Shown one piece after another: positions 1 to 17,929 of a stretch of 64,000 bases of DNA. Made by a program: the position numbers and the translations under genes. The DNA is taken from assembly GCA_009760855.2 (NCBI GenBank), contig WPIO01000040.1:3006001-3070000 (forward strand), written 5' to 3'. The DNA is from Cristatella mucedo (lineage: Eukaryota; Bryozoa; Phylactolaemata; Cristatellidae). Each line of letters opens with the position of its first letter. Positions within the stretch are counted from its first letter, which is position 1. The notes under the pieces were generated by a model. The model was given only the letters and a program-made list of their open reading frames with translations. It was not told the DNA's origin and ran no database searches.

Positions 1-474
1 CCGCCGATAGCAGACTGGCTCAAGCGTCGTCCAGCGGGCAAATACTAGGCAGGCAACGATGTAGCACTCCCTTACCTAGCTGGCATCTCCGGCCCGCTAC
101 TGAAGCGAGAGCCAGTGCGTGGCTCGGTATGTTACGCCTGATGGTACTGTGATAAGCCGTCATTTCTCGAGTGAGCTATATATGCGGAGTGATGGAACTG
201 TCTCCTGTCACTCGGTGCTGTCGCTTGGTGCTTGATGTACTGGCTACTCGAACAAGCGCGCGCTCCGTCTGTCAGTGTGAGCGCTCGTCCTTGTCTCTAC
301 GGCTCGTAATATTCACGAAAATCCATTAAATCTGGATTGGCGCTACATCTATGAAAGCATGTTTTCTGGTGAACTATTGTGAAAGGCTAACTGCCTTTTC
401 CCTATCTGCGCTCTGCCATGGGTACCCAAAAAATGGCGCAGACCTCGGTCGTCAACTCCTATTGCCGCAGTCCC

Positions 475-640
475 CGATGTGGTTCGATAGCCCTGGGTAA
501 GGTACTTGCTCTTCACAACCCGGATCGTGAGCTCGAGTCCTGCTTGCAGTGGGCGATCCTTTATTGCCCACTGCAAGCGGCGGTGGTGGCCGTTATGGCT
601 CTTCTGCCTATATAACAAATGAGGCTGTTGAATCGGCCAA
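475..640 (+). mobile_element. tRNA-derived SINE, family B
   Basis: Contains a degraded tRNA-like head (gggtaaggtacttgctc), a TCGAGTCC B-box relative, then the family core gcgatcctttattgcccact and the 3' end gaggctgttgaatc. Homologous copies occur at 1671, 26421, 43380, 50441 and 57080. Confidence 0.6.
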
Positions 641-1282
641 CGTGTAGCGTTCTATAGTAGTTACCCAAAGAGACGGCAAGCTAATGAGCACCATGAAGCA
701 ACTCAGCTGTACAAGAGATGTGGGCTAGAGAGGTATGTACAAGAGATATGGGCTAGGCTCTAGCAGGCAAATACTGCAAACAAGTCTCTCGCTATTCTAT
801 TGTCGCTCAGGCTCTAAAAAAGTCTAGATCTGACTAATGCAAAGATGTTAATTGCTTCGCAGCCTTTCAGGAGTCACTCAATCAATTGAGTCAGTTAGGA
901 GGGCCATATTTTTATTTATTCATATGTTATGTATTGTATATTTTTATTTCTGTATTTCTTACTGTCCTCATTGAGCATTAAAGCGGCTTTTTTCGCGTAA
1001 CTACTGTCACGGCGGATGCCTTGGCTCGACGAACACGTGGCTGGCCACGTGACTGGCAAAGCCACAATTCTTACAAAGTCGTGCAATCATTGCTTCCTTG
1101 CATTTTCACAACCCTAGGTCGTGGGCGTGTGTCGTGCGGTAGGCATTCCTGTATTTTCTGCTCCAAGTGGGTTGAACTCCACCAGGGCTCTTTTGTCTCT
1201 AAATAAATGAGGTGGTCAAATAAACTGTTCTTTACTTTATTTTTTACAGTTTTAAGAAACTGATAATAATCAAAATATAATA

Positions 1283-2760
1283 ATAATTCACTTGCATAGC
1301 ACCCTCAGAGAACTTAGTCTCTTTCTATACACTTTACAGATGCTGTAACAGCAGCATGATCAAACGATTGATCAGTGGTAGCATGAACAATGTCAACAAG
1401 CGTAATATGGTTAGAGGTGACATGGGCAATGTCAGCATGTAAAGTATGATTAGTGGCAGCATGCACAGTGTCAGCACGCATACGCACATAAAGGGCGAAG
1501 CATAGGGACCCACTCAATGCTTTGATAAATATATTGGTTTTTATATTCTTTTTAAATGTGGACAAGTCGGGAGGTGTCGTGGCGAAGGTCGGAAGTGAGT
1601 TCCGGGCTGTGGAAGCATACGAACTAAATGCACGGTCTCCAAAGAAGTTGAGATTTGTACGAGGTACGGGTAAGCAGTTAGGTAAGGCGGTTGCTCTCAC
1701 GACCTTGGTCCCATAGTCGTGGGTTCGATTCCTGCGGTGGGTGATCCTTTATCGCCACTGCAAGTGGTGGTGATAGCCGTAAAGGCTCTTCTGTCGCTAT
1801 ACAAAAAGAGGCTGTCTAATCAGCTAAATTTAATTTAAACAGTTAAGATTCCGAAAAGTGGGTGGTACGATGCATGGCCTCGTGGGGAGTAGATCTTTTA
1901 GGTAGGCTGGTGCTAGAGACTGAATGGAACTTGAAGTAAGTGACAGAACCTCTATGTCGATTCGCTGCTTGATTGGGAGCCAGTGCAGGTCGACGAGGAG
2001 TGGCGTGGTAACGGCGACGCTCACGACAGACAAGCCTGGCTACCGAGTTTTGCACCAGCTGTAAGCTCGCGATTGCACGAGCCGGTAGACGAGCAAGCAG
2101 TGAATTATGGAACTCGAGATGAAATGTCGCCAATGCGTGAACCAGTTTAGATGTGTCATAGCCATTTAAGTAAGCCTGATTTTTTGGCAAAGAAATGCAG
2201 CTGGAAGAAGGCAGACTGGACTGTGGAGCTGACGAACTGATCATCTGGTGAAAGGAAAACTTTGGAACGACAGGACGAAGGTCCTAGATTTGGCGTGCGG
2301 ATGAAAAAAGAGAAGTTCTGAGTCGATTTTGAGTCGTGTGAGCTTTTCCATTTCACCTGAGTCGCACTCAGTTTGCCCATAACTTGTTAGCTGGTTTTAT
2401 TGTCATTCAATTTGAGGAATGTTGCTGCAGTCCATGTGTGAATGTCAGCAATAAATGCAGCAAGGGAGTTGACAGAATTCGACCTGCTGTTAGAGGGCTG
2501 GGAGGGATCAAGGCGTAGGTACAGTGGTACACCTGAGTGTCATCTGAGTAAAAGTGAAACCATAGATTGCACTTGGTTACCACGTCGACAAGAGGGAGAT
2601 GATAAAATGTTAAAAGAGAAGCTGGCCATACGCAGAGCCGAGAGGCGCGCACTCCGTAATTCCAAGTGGCTCTTCGGATGGCGTGAACGTCCGTTCACAT
2701 CACATCAATACTCTGGAGCCTCCCACCGAGACAGGTTCTGAACAGGTGCAATACAGTGTC
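1283..2760 (-). mobile_element. Decayed L2/CR1-like LINE 3' part (reverse transcriptase end)
   Basis: Broken minus-strand frames show a diverged catalytic box YSDD in FHFYSDDTQVYH (codons at 2550-2539) and the conserved C-terminal block DLHWLPIKQRIDIEVLSLT (about 1975-1920), then the standard LINE 3' tail at 1340-1283. Several frameshifts and stops separate these blocks, so it is a dead copy. The block order agrees with the 3' third of an L2/CR1-type ORF2. Confidence 0.75.
1671..1828 (+). mobile_element. tRNA-derived SINE, family B, nearly full length
   Basis: Head gttaggtaaggcggttgctc, B-box-like gtgggttcgattcctg, core gtgatcctttatcgccac and tail aaaaagaggctgtctaatca. It directly abuts the 5' side of the minus-strand LINE fragment, and its 5' flank reads as LINE sequence, so it may have inserted into that LINE. 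Confidence 0.7.
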
Positions 2761-3577
2761 GGCGATGCCCTGGAAAATTGAGTCTCTCGAGAAGTTGTTG
2801 GTGATCAGTAGCATCAAGCGAAAAGATCAAGCAGGACAAGCATGTAGACTTTACCCGTCTAAATTTCTGAGGTCATCATAAACCCCAAGTGATGCTGACG
2901 GTGTGGAGTGATCTGCTCTAAAACCACACCGAAACTTACTTTCTAAGTTAGAAGTTTCAACATAAGAGTTCAGCTGCTATGCCACAACTCGTTCCGGTGC
3001 CTGCGATGGGGGTGGAAGGAGAAAGATTGGGCGGAAGTAATGAATGCCAAATCAGCTCGTCCATCACTGCCCGACGAAATGTTTAGCTTTCCCGACTGGC
3101 AAATTGAAAACCGTCAGGCTTGCCCGTTTAATGACATCCCTAAGTACACTCCAAGGACGCAGCAGCTGACAGCTACTCCCCAGGCTCCAGAGGAGGTGCT
3201 GCCGAAGCTGCCACGTCCCTACATTTGTACGGCGGCCTCAGAACTTTATCTCTTGCTTGTCACTGTACCATAGCATGGCCATAGGGCTAGTAGATAGTAG
3301 CACGAACAGCGTCAGTGCCTGCGAATAGCCTCTCTAACGCTGCCAACGCTACTGACAATCTTCAGCTATTCATCGAGCCTTAATAACCCGGCCCAACTGA
3401 AACCCAAATGTCCGAAGTGTGCGAATCCCTCGAAGGACCAAATCCTTGATCTGCCAGCGAAAATATCAGCCAAATGTCTTCCTTTTTAATGGGAGGAAGG
3501 AGGGGCAACAAATCGCACAGCGATTGGTCAAACTAGATGTTAGGCAAATCTAATTTGAAATTCTAATAAAAGATATA

Positions 3578-3580
<3 letters not shown>

Positions 3581-3670
<90 letters not shown>
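3581..3670. repeat. (AT)n microsatellite, about 45 units
   Basis: Uninterrupted AT dinucleotide run, flanked by ordinary unique or decayed repeat sequence. Confidence 0.95.
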
Positions 3671-3675
<5 letters not shown>

Positions 3676-3783
3676 AATAAATCAATCTGATTTGATTCAA
3701 TCAATCTTACTCCGAAGACACGGCCGAGCGATGCCATGAGAGGATGCAGCAAACAGCCAATACGCTAGAACGATATATATAAA

Positions 3784-3880
3784 TATGTGTAGTTCATTTG
3801 TATAGCACCATTAGAGGACTGAATTTCTATCCATGCGCTTCACATGTGCAACAGGGCTCGAGCCTACAGCCTCGATTATC
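3784..3880 (-). mobile_element. tRNA-derived SINE, family A, partial
   Basis: Minus-strand copy of the family seen complete at 52965-53105: tail segment (ttcatttgtatagcacca on the plus strand) plus part of the B-box region (agggctcgagcc). The A-box half is missing or diverged. Confidence 0.5.
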
Positions 3881-3884
3881 AAAC

Positions 3885-4078
3885 TTTTATGCTGACCCTG
3901 TGCATGACACCCCTAACCATATTATTCTTGTTTATTGAGCCTATGCTACCACTAACCATTCGATCGTGCTTCCTTTGCAGCAAATGTAAAGTGCCTAGAA
4001 AGATATTGAGTTCTCTGAGGGCACTATATCAAATGTACTATTATAATAATAATAATAATTATTATTATTATTATTAAG
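3885..4078 (+). mobile_element. LINE 3' end with (ATT)n tail
   Basis: Carries the block gcaaatgtaaagtgcctaga, then gagttctctgagggc, ending in an AATAATT/ATT repeat. It is the same 3' terminus seen at 7975, 22375, 52290 and 63000. Confidence 0.7.
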
Positions 4079-5038
4079 CAAGCAAACACCGGCATTGACA
4101 TAAACAAGAGTTTCCACGACCGAATGAATATTTGCAGAGGTCAAACTTATCCATCGGGCAACGGACAGTGGACTATAAGCTTCAGACCCTTGCTTTTGTG
4201 CAAGAGTGCATTCTCACTCACATCATCTTGGTCCGTCAAGGCTGCCTTATGCATATGCACCAGCTCTCCAGGCACGGCTCGGCTTTCACGAAGAGGGCCA
4301 AAGGCGGCAGCTCAGTCACGCAGAGTTTCCACCCATCTGTGCTTCGAAGCAAGAGAGCTCAACAATCAATCAGCTACCAGCCGATCGCAGGTCACGTGAG
4401 AAAGCATTCACCACGAGAAATAGTTCTGCAAGGTCCCCTGCAGCTCATCACAGATCGCTTTCCTTGGCAGCAACAAGAACATGCAGACTATTGATGCCGT
4501 TTAATGTCTCAAATTGAGACAAAAATCTTGGGGTCCGTTGTGGGAGGCAAAAAAGACCAGCGTTTGACAGCGCGTCTGACGGAGCGTCTGACGCTTGAAG
4601 CGAGCGTTTGACACGGGACTTAAAAGAGCTAGGCACCTACAAGTAGACTTCTGCTGCAGAGGCACGTGACACAGTCTCGTGACGGATGCAAAAAAGGAAG
4701 CCAAGCACCGGCACCCGGCAGCGGACGGCTGCTAGAACGGGCAGCACCGTCGGCCGCTGCTCCAGCCTTCCGGTGAAGCCGTGGAAACAGCAACAGGGCA
4801 GCAGCAGAGACGAACGTGGACAGACGGCCTGAATCCAGATTTCTGGCGGCGACGCTCGGCGAAACGGTGCCGCATCGCATCGCCGCAGCTGCTCGCTCGG
4901 CAGAAGCTGAAGTCCCAAAGTCGGCGATGGCAATCCGAAGCGGCGACGGCGCACGAGCAAGCAAGCGACGAGCGGCCGAGTCGGCGGGCGTCGGCACCCA
5001 TGGCGTCCATGGGGGGATGTAGCATCCCCCCCAGCATC
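4079..5038. other. Gene-free stretch 3' of LRRC59
   Basis: Probably LRRC59 3'UTR near 4600-5038 and flanking DNA beyond. The part above 4700 is GC-rich, and its open frames on both strands look like composition artefacts. No repeat family recognised. Confidence 0.4.
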
Positions 5039-11014
<5,976 letters not shown>

Positions 11015-11400
11015 CGTGGCTAGTTCGACCGGACGCGAGACGTGTTAAGGCTCAGCCGGCAAACTAAAGGGCGGAAACTGACCTTGGCCTTTGTGTACAC
11101 GTCGGCGCTCATAGATATGTCGGCGCTGAGCCGGAAACCGAGTGTGACCTTGCACGCCGGAAAGGTCGCGAAAAAACGGTACGGTAGCGCTGGCGAGGGT
11201 CCGAAGAACTAAATTGCACAGCAATTGAAATGTCCGAAATAAACGCGTTCACGATCTCACTCACTCTCGCTCTCACGCGTTCGCTTATCCTTCGGGGCGG
11301 CACGGGGAGGGGGTGTCTCGGTAGCATTCTCCGGATTGAAGCTACGTCCATCCCAGAGCGATACACGATGTTCAAGCAAATGAAGAAATTGGGAACATGG
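11015..11400 (-). promoter_or_regulatory. Probable LRRC59 promoter and leader region
   Basis: CpG-rich sequence directly upstream of the LRRC59 start codon (minus strand), lacking clear repeats. No firm TATA element was seen. Assigned by position and base composition only. Confidence 0.35.
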
Positions 11401-12154
11401 CGTACATACCGGCGCAGCCATCAATTGAAAAGTAAAAGTTCCATACTTACCACACAGTTGGCTGCTTTCTCTTGCTACTCGTGCTACTCAGTACTGCTTT
11501 CAGGACGCATTACTTCTCGTGCACACGAGCGATAGTTGGAGGTCCGCCCGCTACGCTTCAGTATTTCGGCTGTCACTTTCGCCAAGAAGTGGAATAACCA
11601 TGATTCCTTATCCAAACTTAGTCCAAATCTAAACCGAGAGCTTTGGTGCAGTCTATTCTCATCGCCATCGATTGCTGACGACTGATTGATTTGTTTCGCA
11701 GCAATTTGTACTGTCCATATCGCGTATTCAACTCCGATCGAGGTGAGGACTGAGAGACAAAGAGAACTGCAGATGGGGAATGGAGGAGAGGACAGAAGCA
11801 TCAGCAGCAGGACCGGCTCGGGCCAATTATCCCGAGCAGAAACTTTTTGGCCTGAGCCGGCGCCGAAAAGTCTCCTACACCTGTCGCAATAGGGAACGAG
11901 CCCACACAGGCGAAGCAGCTCGGCCGAGGCTCACGCTCACCCCAATCATCCGGAACTAGCTTCAAACGGGATCTATCGGCAGCTGTAATAATAATGATTA
12001 TTACACTATAATATAGTATCATAATTAATATTATCGGCAGTGGCGATAATTATTCATTCGTTTAGCACCGTCCTAGGAGGACGTAATCGTGGTCCAGGCG
12101 ATTCACACGTGCCTCCGCGCTCGAGGGCACGGACGGCGTCGTACAAGACGAGCA

Positions 12155-13870
12155 TCTTGCGATGCCCGTGGTTATGAACTAGGAGCTTGACAGCTGAGCC
12201 TCGATTAAGAACTGCGAGCTTCGCCGACGAATGAGGACGCCTATGAAATGGCCGCGCTAAGCCGAAGCTAATGAGCAGAATTACTTGCGATTAAGTACAG
12301 CGGTGATTCTTGCGACGTACAACCTGGCTACTTCGTAGGGATTGCGCCTGACCGCAGTCAGTCGCTTGTTCTTCGAGCAACGGTCCGCCGGTCGGTGAGT
12401 CTGGCGGTCGGTGAGTCTGGCGGTCGGTGAGTCTGGCGGTCGGTGAGTCTGGCGGTCGGTGAGTCTGGCGGTCGGTGAGTCTGGCGGTCGGTGAGTCTGG
12501 CGGTCGGTGAGTCTGGCGGTCGGTGAGTCGGCGGTCGGTGAGTCTGGCGGTCGGTGAGTCTGGCGGTCGGTGAGTCTGGCGGTCGGTGTCGGTCTGGCGG
12601 TCGGTGAGTCTGGCGGTCGGTGAGTCTCGGTGAGTCTGGCGTCGGTGAGTCTGGCGGTCGGTGAGTCTGGCGGTCGGTGAGTCTGGCGGTCGGTGAGTCT
12701 GGCGGTGGCGGTGAGTCTGGCGGTCGGTGTCGGTCTGGCGGTCGGTGAGTCTGGCGGTCGGTGAGTCTGGCGGTCGGTGGTGAGTCTGGCGGTCGGTGAG
12801 CTGGCGGTCGGTGTCTGTCTGGCGGTCGGTGAGTCTGGCGGTGAGTCTGGCGGTCGGTGAGTCTGGCGGTCGGTGAGTCTGGCGGTCGGTGAGTCTGGCG
12901 GTCGGTGAGTCTGGCGGTCGGTGAGTCTGGCGGCGGTCGGTGAGTCTGGCGGTCGGTGAGTCTGGCGGTCGGTGAGTCTGGCGGTCGGTGAGTCTGGCGG
13001 TCGGTGAGTCTGGCGGTCGGTGAGTCTGGCGGTCGGTGAGTCTGGCGGTCGGTGAGTCTGGCGGTCGGTGAGTCTGGCGGTCGGTGAGTCTGGCGGTCGG
13101 TGAGTCTGGCGGTCGGGGAGTGTGGCGGGGGGGGAGTCTGGCGGTCGCTCCGGTCTGGCGGTCGGTGAGTCTGGCGGTCGGTGAGTCTGGCGGTCGGTGA
13201 GTCTGGCGGTCGGTGAGTCTGGCGGTCGGTGAGTCTGGCGGTCGGTGAGACTGGCGGCGGTGGCGGTGGTGTCTGGCGGTCGGTGGTCTGGCGGTCGGTG
13301 AGTCTGGCGGTCGGTGAGTCTGGCGGCGGTGAGTCTGGCGGTCGGTGAGTCTGGCGGTCGGTGAGTCTGGCGGTCGGTGAGCGGTGAGTCTGGGTGGGTG
13401 AGCCTGGCGGTCGGTGAGTCTGGCGGTCGGTGAGTCTGGCGGTCGGTGAGTCTGGCGGTCGGTGAGTCTGGCGGTCGGTGAGTCTGGCGGTCGGTGAGTC
13501 TGGCGGTCGGTGAGTCTGGCGGTCGGTGAGTCTGGCGGTCGGTGAGTCTGGCGGTCGGTGAGTCTGGCGGTCGGTGAGTCTGGCGGTCGGTGAGTCTGGC
13601 GGTCGGTGAGTCTGGCGGTCGGTGAGTCTGGCGGTCGGTGAGGCGGTCGGTGAGTCTGGCGGTCGGTGAGTCTGGCGGTCGGTGAGTCTGGCGGTCGGTG
13701 AGTCTGGCGGTCGGTGAGCCTGAGCTGCTGGGAGCCTGCTAGTGAGAGTCGGCAAGAAATCGCCAGGATGTATCGGCCGCAGAATATACAAGGCTATTCT
13801 TGTGCTTTTACTAATACGGTGTTGCTAGCGCTGCCTACGAAATATTGAGTGCACTTTTTATGGTTGGCTT
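12155..13870 (+). mobile_element. Dispersed element of unknown class, interrupted by a minisatellite
   Basis: Left part (12155-12387) and right part (13721-13870) both align by eye with 55757-56115. Shared landmarks: cctcgattaagaact, cctgaccgcagtc, and to the right ctattcttgtgctttta against ctattgttgtgctcttt, then tggcgttgttgct against cggtgttgctagc. No coding region or terminal repeats were recognised, so its class is open. Confidence 0.6.
12388..13720. repeat. 16-bp minisatellite, about 83 copies
   Basis: Unit ggtcggtgagtctggc, mostly perfect, with scattered short units and a few point changes (around 12590-12850 and 13115-13275). The minus strand stays open in all frames because the unit makes no stop in any phase (THRPPDSPTARLTDRQ pattern). 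The 477-codon frame is therefore not evidence of a gene. Confidence 0.97.
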
Positions 13871-14759
13871 ACTGTTAGCTTCACGTCTCAGCACATTGCA
13901 CGCGTTGTGCCGCTGCCCTAACTAGCGAGGGTTGCCCGGTCATAACAACCCTAACCCCTTTACCAAATCTTGTTTCTCTACCAGCGTTAATTCACCGGTT
14001 GCTATTTTCGATACTAGCCTTCGTTTTATTAAAATTATCTTGTCTTCATTTCAATTCCAGCAGACTGTTGATCCGCTGAAACTTAAATGCTTCACTTGTC
14101 GCCGGCCGTTAAAAGGAACGGCAGCGACCGTCTTGAAACGGAAGTAGCAGACGGTGGCAGAAGTGCTTTTGAGGAGGGGTGCGCGGTAGATTCGGTTGAC
14201 CTCAATGCTGTTAAACAACGAGAAAACGTGTTTTGGAAAACTTCTCGAAATATTTATTATTTACAGGTAACGGGATAGCCAACTTCCTGCTGATGGCAAA
14301 GCTGAAGTAGTGTTGTCGCACCACGACAACAATCCACATGCCCTTTTCCGCGCCATACTGCTTCCGACATCACGTCGGAGCAATATTGGCACACATAAAC
14401 CAGTATTGCCAGCAACCGAGCGGGCGGAGGGCCACCGAGCGGCCGCAGGGAGACGCCTGCTCGATGTGAGTTGGTACTGCTTTTAGCTGCTTGACTCTTG
14501 CTCAAGTCGTCTTTATACCCTGGCAGCTCCACCTGTCCATCGCCCGCGTCGTGTAAGCGGCGGCCCATTGATTCCCGGTTCGCGTCCTGTTGGAGAAGTT
14601 GTCCACATGTGTACGCCAGGTAGCCGTGATAGAGAGAAAGTAACCGTGCAGTCCGACCGGCCGCTGTCTTTGCCGTAGCCTGCCCTGCGGTGGCTGGCGT
14701 ATGGAGCAGCCGACAGTTACGCATGCGTCGGACTCCCGTCGGCAGCTAGTAGTCGAAGC

Positions 14760-15060
14760 GCTCGACGGATCGGCGCCGCGGTATAAACGCGGTGCCGCGG
14801 ATTCCTCTCTAGCCCGTCGGACTCTTCGCAGCGGCGGAGGGGGGCGGGGGGGGGAGGAGAAACGCGTTATGCTCGACGTTCTCCCGGGCCGCATTGTGCG
14901 CTTGTGTTGGTACGCAGCCTCTCGGCCCCCTTTTTTTCCGCGTGTCTCGTTGACGATCGTGCGCCCGACGGCGTTCATTTACTGGAGTTGGCGTGCAGGC
15001 TGGCAGGTCGCGAACTTAACAGCTGCCACTTCCGCCTCACATTGACTAGGCTGAGCTAGC
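14760..15060 (+). promoter_or_regulatory. GC-rich candidate core promoter with a TATA-like box upstream of ABCE1
   Basis: A TATAAA at 14782-14787 sits between short GC-rich repeats (gccgcgg). It is followed about 25-30 bases later by pyrimidine-rich ttcctctct and then a G-rich block. It lies 4.4 kb from the ABCE1 ATG, so a noncoding first exon would be needed to link them. This is inference, and another unannotated transcript is equally possible. Confidence 0.25.
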
Positions 15061-15904
15061 ATATTGGAGGTGAGAGCAGTGTCTTACGTAGAGGTAGCGT
15101 TTGTTCGGCTCATCGTCGTACCCAAGTCTGGCATCTGGCGTCGTGTGCTGTCGTCGCTGTGGCGCTCGCTCGCTGGCTGCGCCCTAAATTACTTTGGGCA
15201 TTGTTTGAGTGACCTTGCCTTGACCTCTCAGCTGCAGATTGTACGCAAGGGTGTGCACATTTCCGGCTCCCTGTATGAGGAGCTGTTTCCGGGTTCGCTT
15301 GCCACCGCATTCGCCAGCGGCCCGATTGATCCACGCCGCGCTTACGAGCTGCTCGGCCACTGATACTGTGTCAGTGCCGTTAGCAGGTCACCTGCAGTGG
15401 GCTCGGGCTGAGGACTCTGTCGTGTATACAAGTGCACCCGTTTGATGCAATTTGCAGCAGCACATAGGTGACGTCGTGGTTTGCAAGTCACTGGCCATGA
15501 ATTTCCAACCTGACAGCTCACTGACTGATCGCTTTAGCATGATCCGATGGGATAACCGAAGGCATTGGCAGCAGCAGCAGAAGTGTTCCTCTTTTATTTG
15601 GGTGCCACTTTGCTGTTCCAACCCAGCTGTTAGCATGCCCCCTTATGTGTATTCACTAGTGAACTCATTTTTAAACTGTGATAGTGGTGTGTCGTTAATG
15701 TGTCCCAGTCGCGTTGTGCCTAAGATCATGAATTTATATTCCTGCCGTTTGGACAGCTTAGTAGTGAGGATTGTAAGCTCGGCAGTGGTGTGGGTAGCGC
15801 AGTGCAGTGTGGGTAGTGCAGTGGCTGCCACTTATTGAAGTCGTAACTCACGATTTTTGCATCTGTTAGAAAACAACAGGGTTCGAATCTTTTCTTTACC
15901 AATT

Positions 15905-16110
15905 AATGACAGCTTTGTGGCCTATTTATTACTGCATGTGGTGGGTCGTTGTGATTCGTCTCTCGTGTGCATGTACCTGCTTACATTGTGCCTGCTGCTT
16001 GCACCACCAATCATTTGGTAATGCTTGCTATACAGAATCTGTAAAGTGCCTAGAAAGAGACTCAATTCTCTGAGGCCACTATACAGATATTATTATTATT
16101 TCTTGATTAC
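15905..16110 (+). mobile_element. LINE 3' end, diverged
   Basis: Contains gtgggtcgttgtgattcgtc, then ctgtaaagtgcctagaaaga, caattctctgaggccac and an ATT tail. This is the same 3' terminus as other copies, with more differences. Confidence 0.6.
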
Positions 16111-16538
16111 TGTGTCCAAGAATGTTAGCTATGTGTAGCCAGAAAACGATCCCGGAGTAAGTTTGAGAGTACGAGAATAGTAGGTTGCTATTTCTACTGA
16201 GCACAATAACTGATATATTTAGCCGGGAGCTGCCTGCCGGCTATTGTTAAGAGTCTAGACTTGGCACCTGTAGCTGTTTATTGATAAGGGCAATGCATTT
16301 ATCGATTCTGGACTAAAACTACTTCGTCAAACTTAGTAGGAATTGCATTGTTCTTGAACTTGACTTGCTGGATTTTGAGATTTGGTTTTCAAGCTTGAAA
16401 ATCTGCTGTGTGCATTGAAATGATCTGTTTTCCCTTTTTATACGCATGTCTCGGCTGCTAAGGCTAGCAATGCAAGCTGCCCACACTCTTATTGTAGTAT
16501 TATATGATATATTTATTATTCATTATTTCATTATATAC

Positions 16539-16544
<6 letters not shown>

Positions 16545-16620
<76 letters not shown>
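16545..16620. repeat. (GT)n microsatellite
   Basis: About 36 uninterrupted GT units, flanked on the left by AT-rich sequence. Confidence 0.95.
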
Positions 16621-16639
16621 TGTATTGTAGTATGGGCTA

Positions 16640-17180
16640 CTAGTGTGAGGGAAGCGTGTAACTATGGTTAGTGATAACATGTAAAGCATCAGCACGTATA
16701 TGCACACAAAGGACAATTCACACGGACCCAGCAAATAATATGAGGAAAGCTGTTTTTTGCTTCTTTTTAAATGCCAAGTAAAAGGGGTTCTCGTGGTGCC
16801 AGTCCAGGGTGATTTCCTTGCTTTGGGAGCATACGACCTAAAGGCACGGTCTCCAAAGGATTTGAGGTTGGTTCGAGATACAGCTAAGCGACTTGATCAG
16901 ACGAATGGACGATACGATGCCTAGCCTGATTGGGAACTAGTTCTGATAAGTAGGTCGGAACAGGGTAATGAAGTGACCTAAATGTGAGTGACAAAGCCTT
17001 GAAGCAGATATGCTGCTTGATGGGGAGCCAGTGCAGGTCGGTGAGTAGTGGTCTAGTGTGGCAATTTCCACGTTTACGACAGACGAACCTAGCTGCTGAG
17101 TTTCGTACCACCTAATTGCCTCATTGCACAGGCCAGAACGGCAGTGAGTAATGAGTCCCAAAAGTCGAGACATTGTGTCA
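16640..17180 (-). mobile_element. L2/CR1-like LINE C-terminal fragment
   Basis: Minus-strand translation has the DLHWLPIKQ block and ALSLTFRSLHYPVPTYL (about 17040-16950), diagnostic of the ORF2 3' region. A frameshift lies between the upstream AARFVCRKR segment and the tail. The copy is dead. Confidence 0.7.
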
Positions 17181-17229
17181 CAAATGCATGGACCAGCTTG
17201 TCCGGGGACTTAGCCGGGCGGTCTACTAC

Positions 17230-17385
17230 TTGGCACTAAATATATTTCATTTGCATAGCGCCCCAAGAGACATCTCTATTCAGGCGCTTCGCATATGCCT
17301 CAGGGCTCGAGCCCACGACCTCAGCCAGACCTTGATCGGGGCGCGCACCTTAACCGGTGGACCAATCCAGCTCTGCTGCAATGGA
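17230..17385 (-). mobile_element. tRNA-derived SINE, family A
   Basis: On the minus strand: tRNA head with tggtccaccggttaagg (A box), gctcgagccc (B box), then the LINE-like tail gcgctatgcaaatgaaat. A full-length relative is at 52965-53105. Confidence 0.7.
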
Positions 17386-17929
17386 GCCCATACTTCTGAG
17401 GCAGCCGATCAATCAGTTACAGGCTCATCTAGCAACGTGGATGCTGCCTTCATAGATGCGTTGCACCGGGACTAGTCTTTAGGCACACAAGAGTTCTGCT
17501 AACTCACTGCGCTGTCTTCCACTGCTACTATCGCATCAGCAAGTAGCTGGTAATTTTGGATAGGAGGTAGCAGATACGTGTACACTCAATGCAGTTAACC
17601 CATTTACATTTGCTGAAAAACCAGAAACCTCACGATCTCCACACTTCTGAGATATCTCTATTTATCAAGCGAGGAGATACCAGTTCTAGTTGCCAGCCAC
17701 AGCAGGACAGGATGTCGTGTCACTGTCTAAGCTGGCCTACATATTTGCAGTGATAGGTAGTTGGCAGGCTTGGCTGTGGAGATGATGTGGTCATCTAGTG
17801 GAGGCTATTTTGGAACAGAACTCTCAGATTCCATCCAGGCGCGCCAGGATCAATGCTGGCCGAGCCCATTTTAAGTGTGGGGTTTTCTAATTTATGATTA
17901 ACACTTGGTTTTGATATAACTAGTAATTA

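Noticed and set aside
12388-13720. CRISPR-like array
   Set aside because: No spacers: units abut directly. The window is eukaryotic.
12358-13791. 477-codon minus-strand reading frame
   Set aside because: It is the 16-bp minisatellite read through. The unit has no stop in any minus frame, so length carries no coding signal, and the many out-of-frame indels show no selection for frame.
14060-14148. Short Cys-containing frame (KLKCFTCRRPLKG) after a cag acceptor
   Set aside because: Too short, only two Cys, no partner exon. Its ccgctgaaacttaaatgc stretch also recalls the start of 28S rRNA only superficially.
14257-14724. 155-codon minus-strand frame
   Set aside because: No family recognised, and it overlaps other chance frames in a GC-rich patch next to the candidate promoter.
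15064-15363. 99-codon plus-strand frame ending YELLGH, with an acceptor-like site at about 15237
   Set aside because: Considered as a terminal exon, but no upstream exon with matching phase and no known family could be found.
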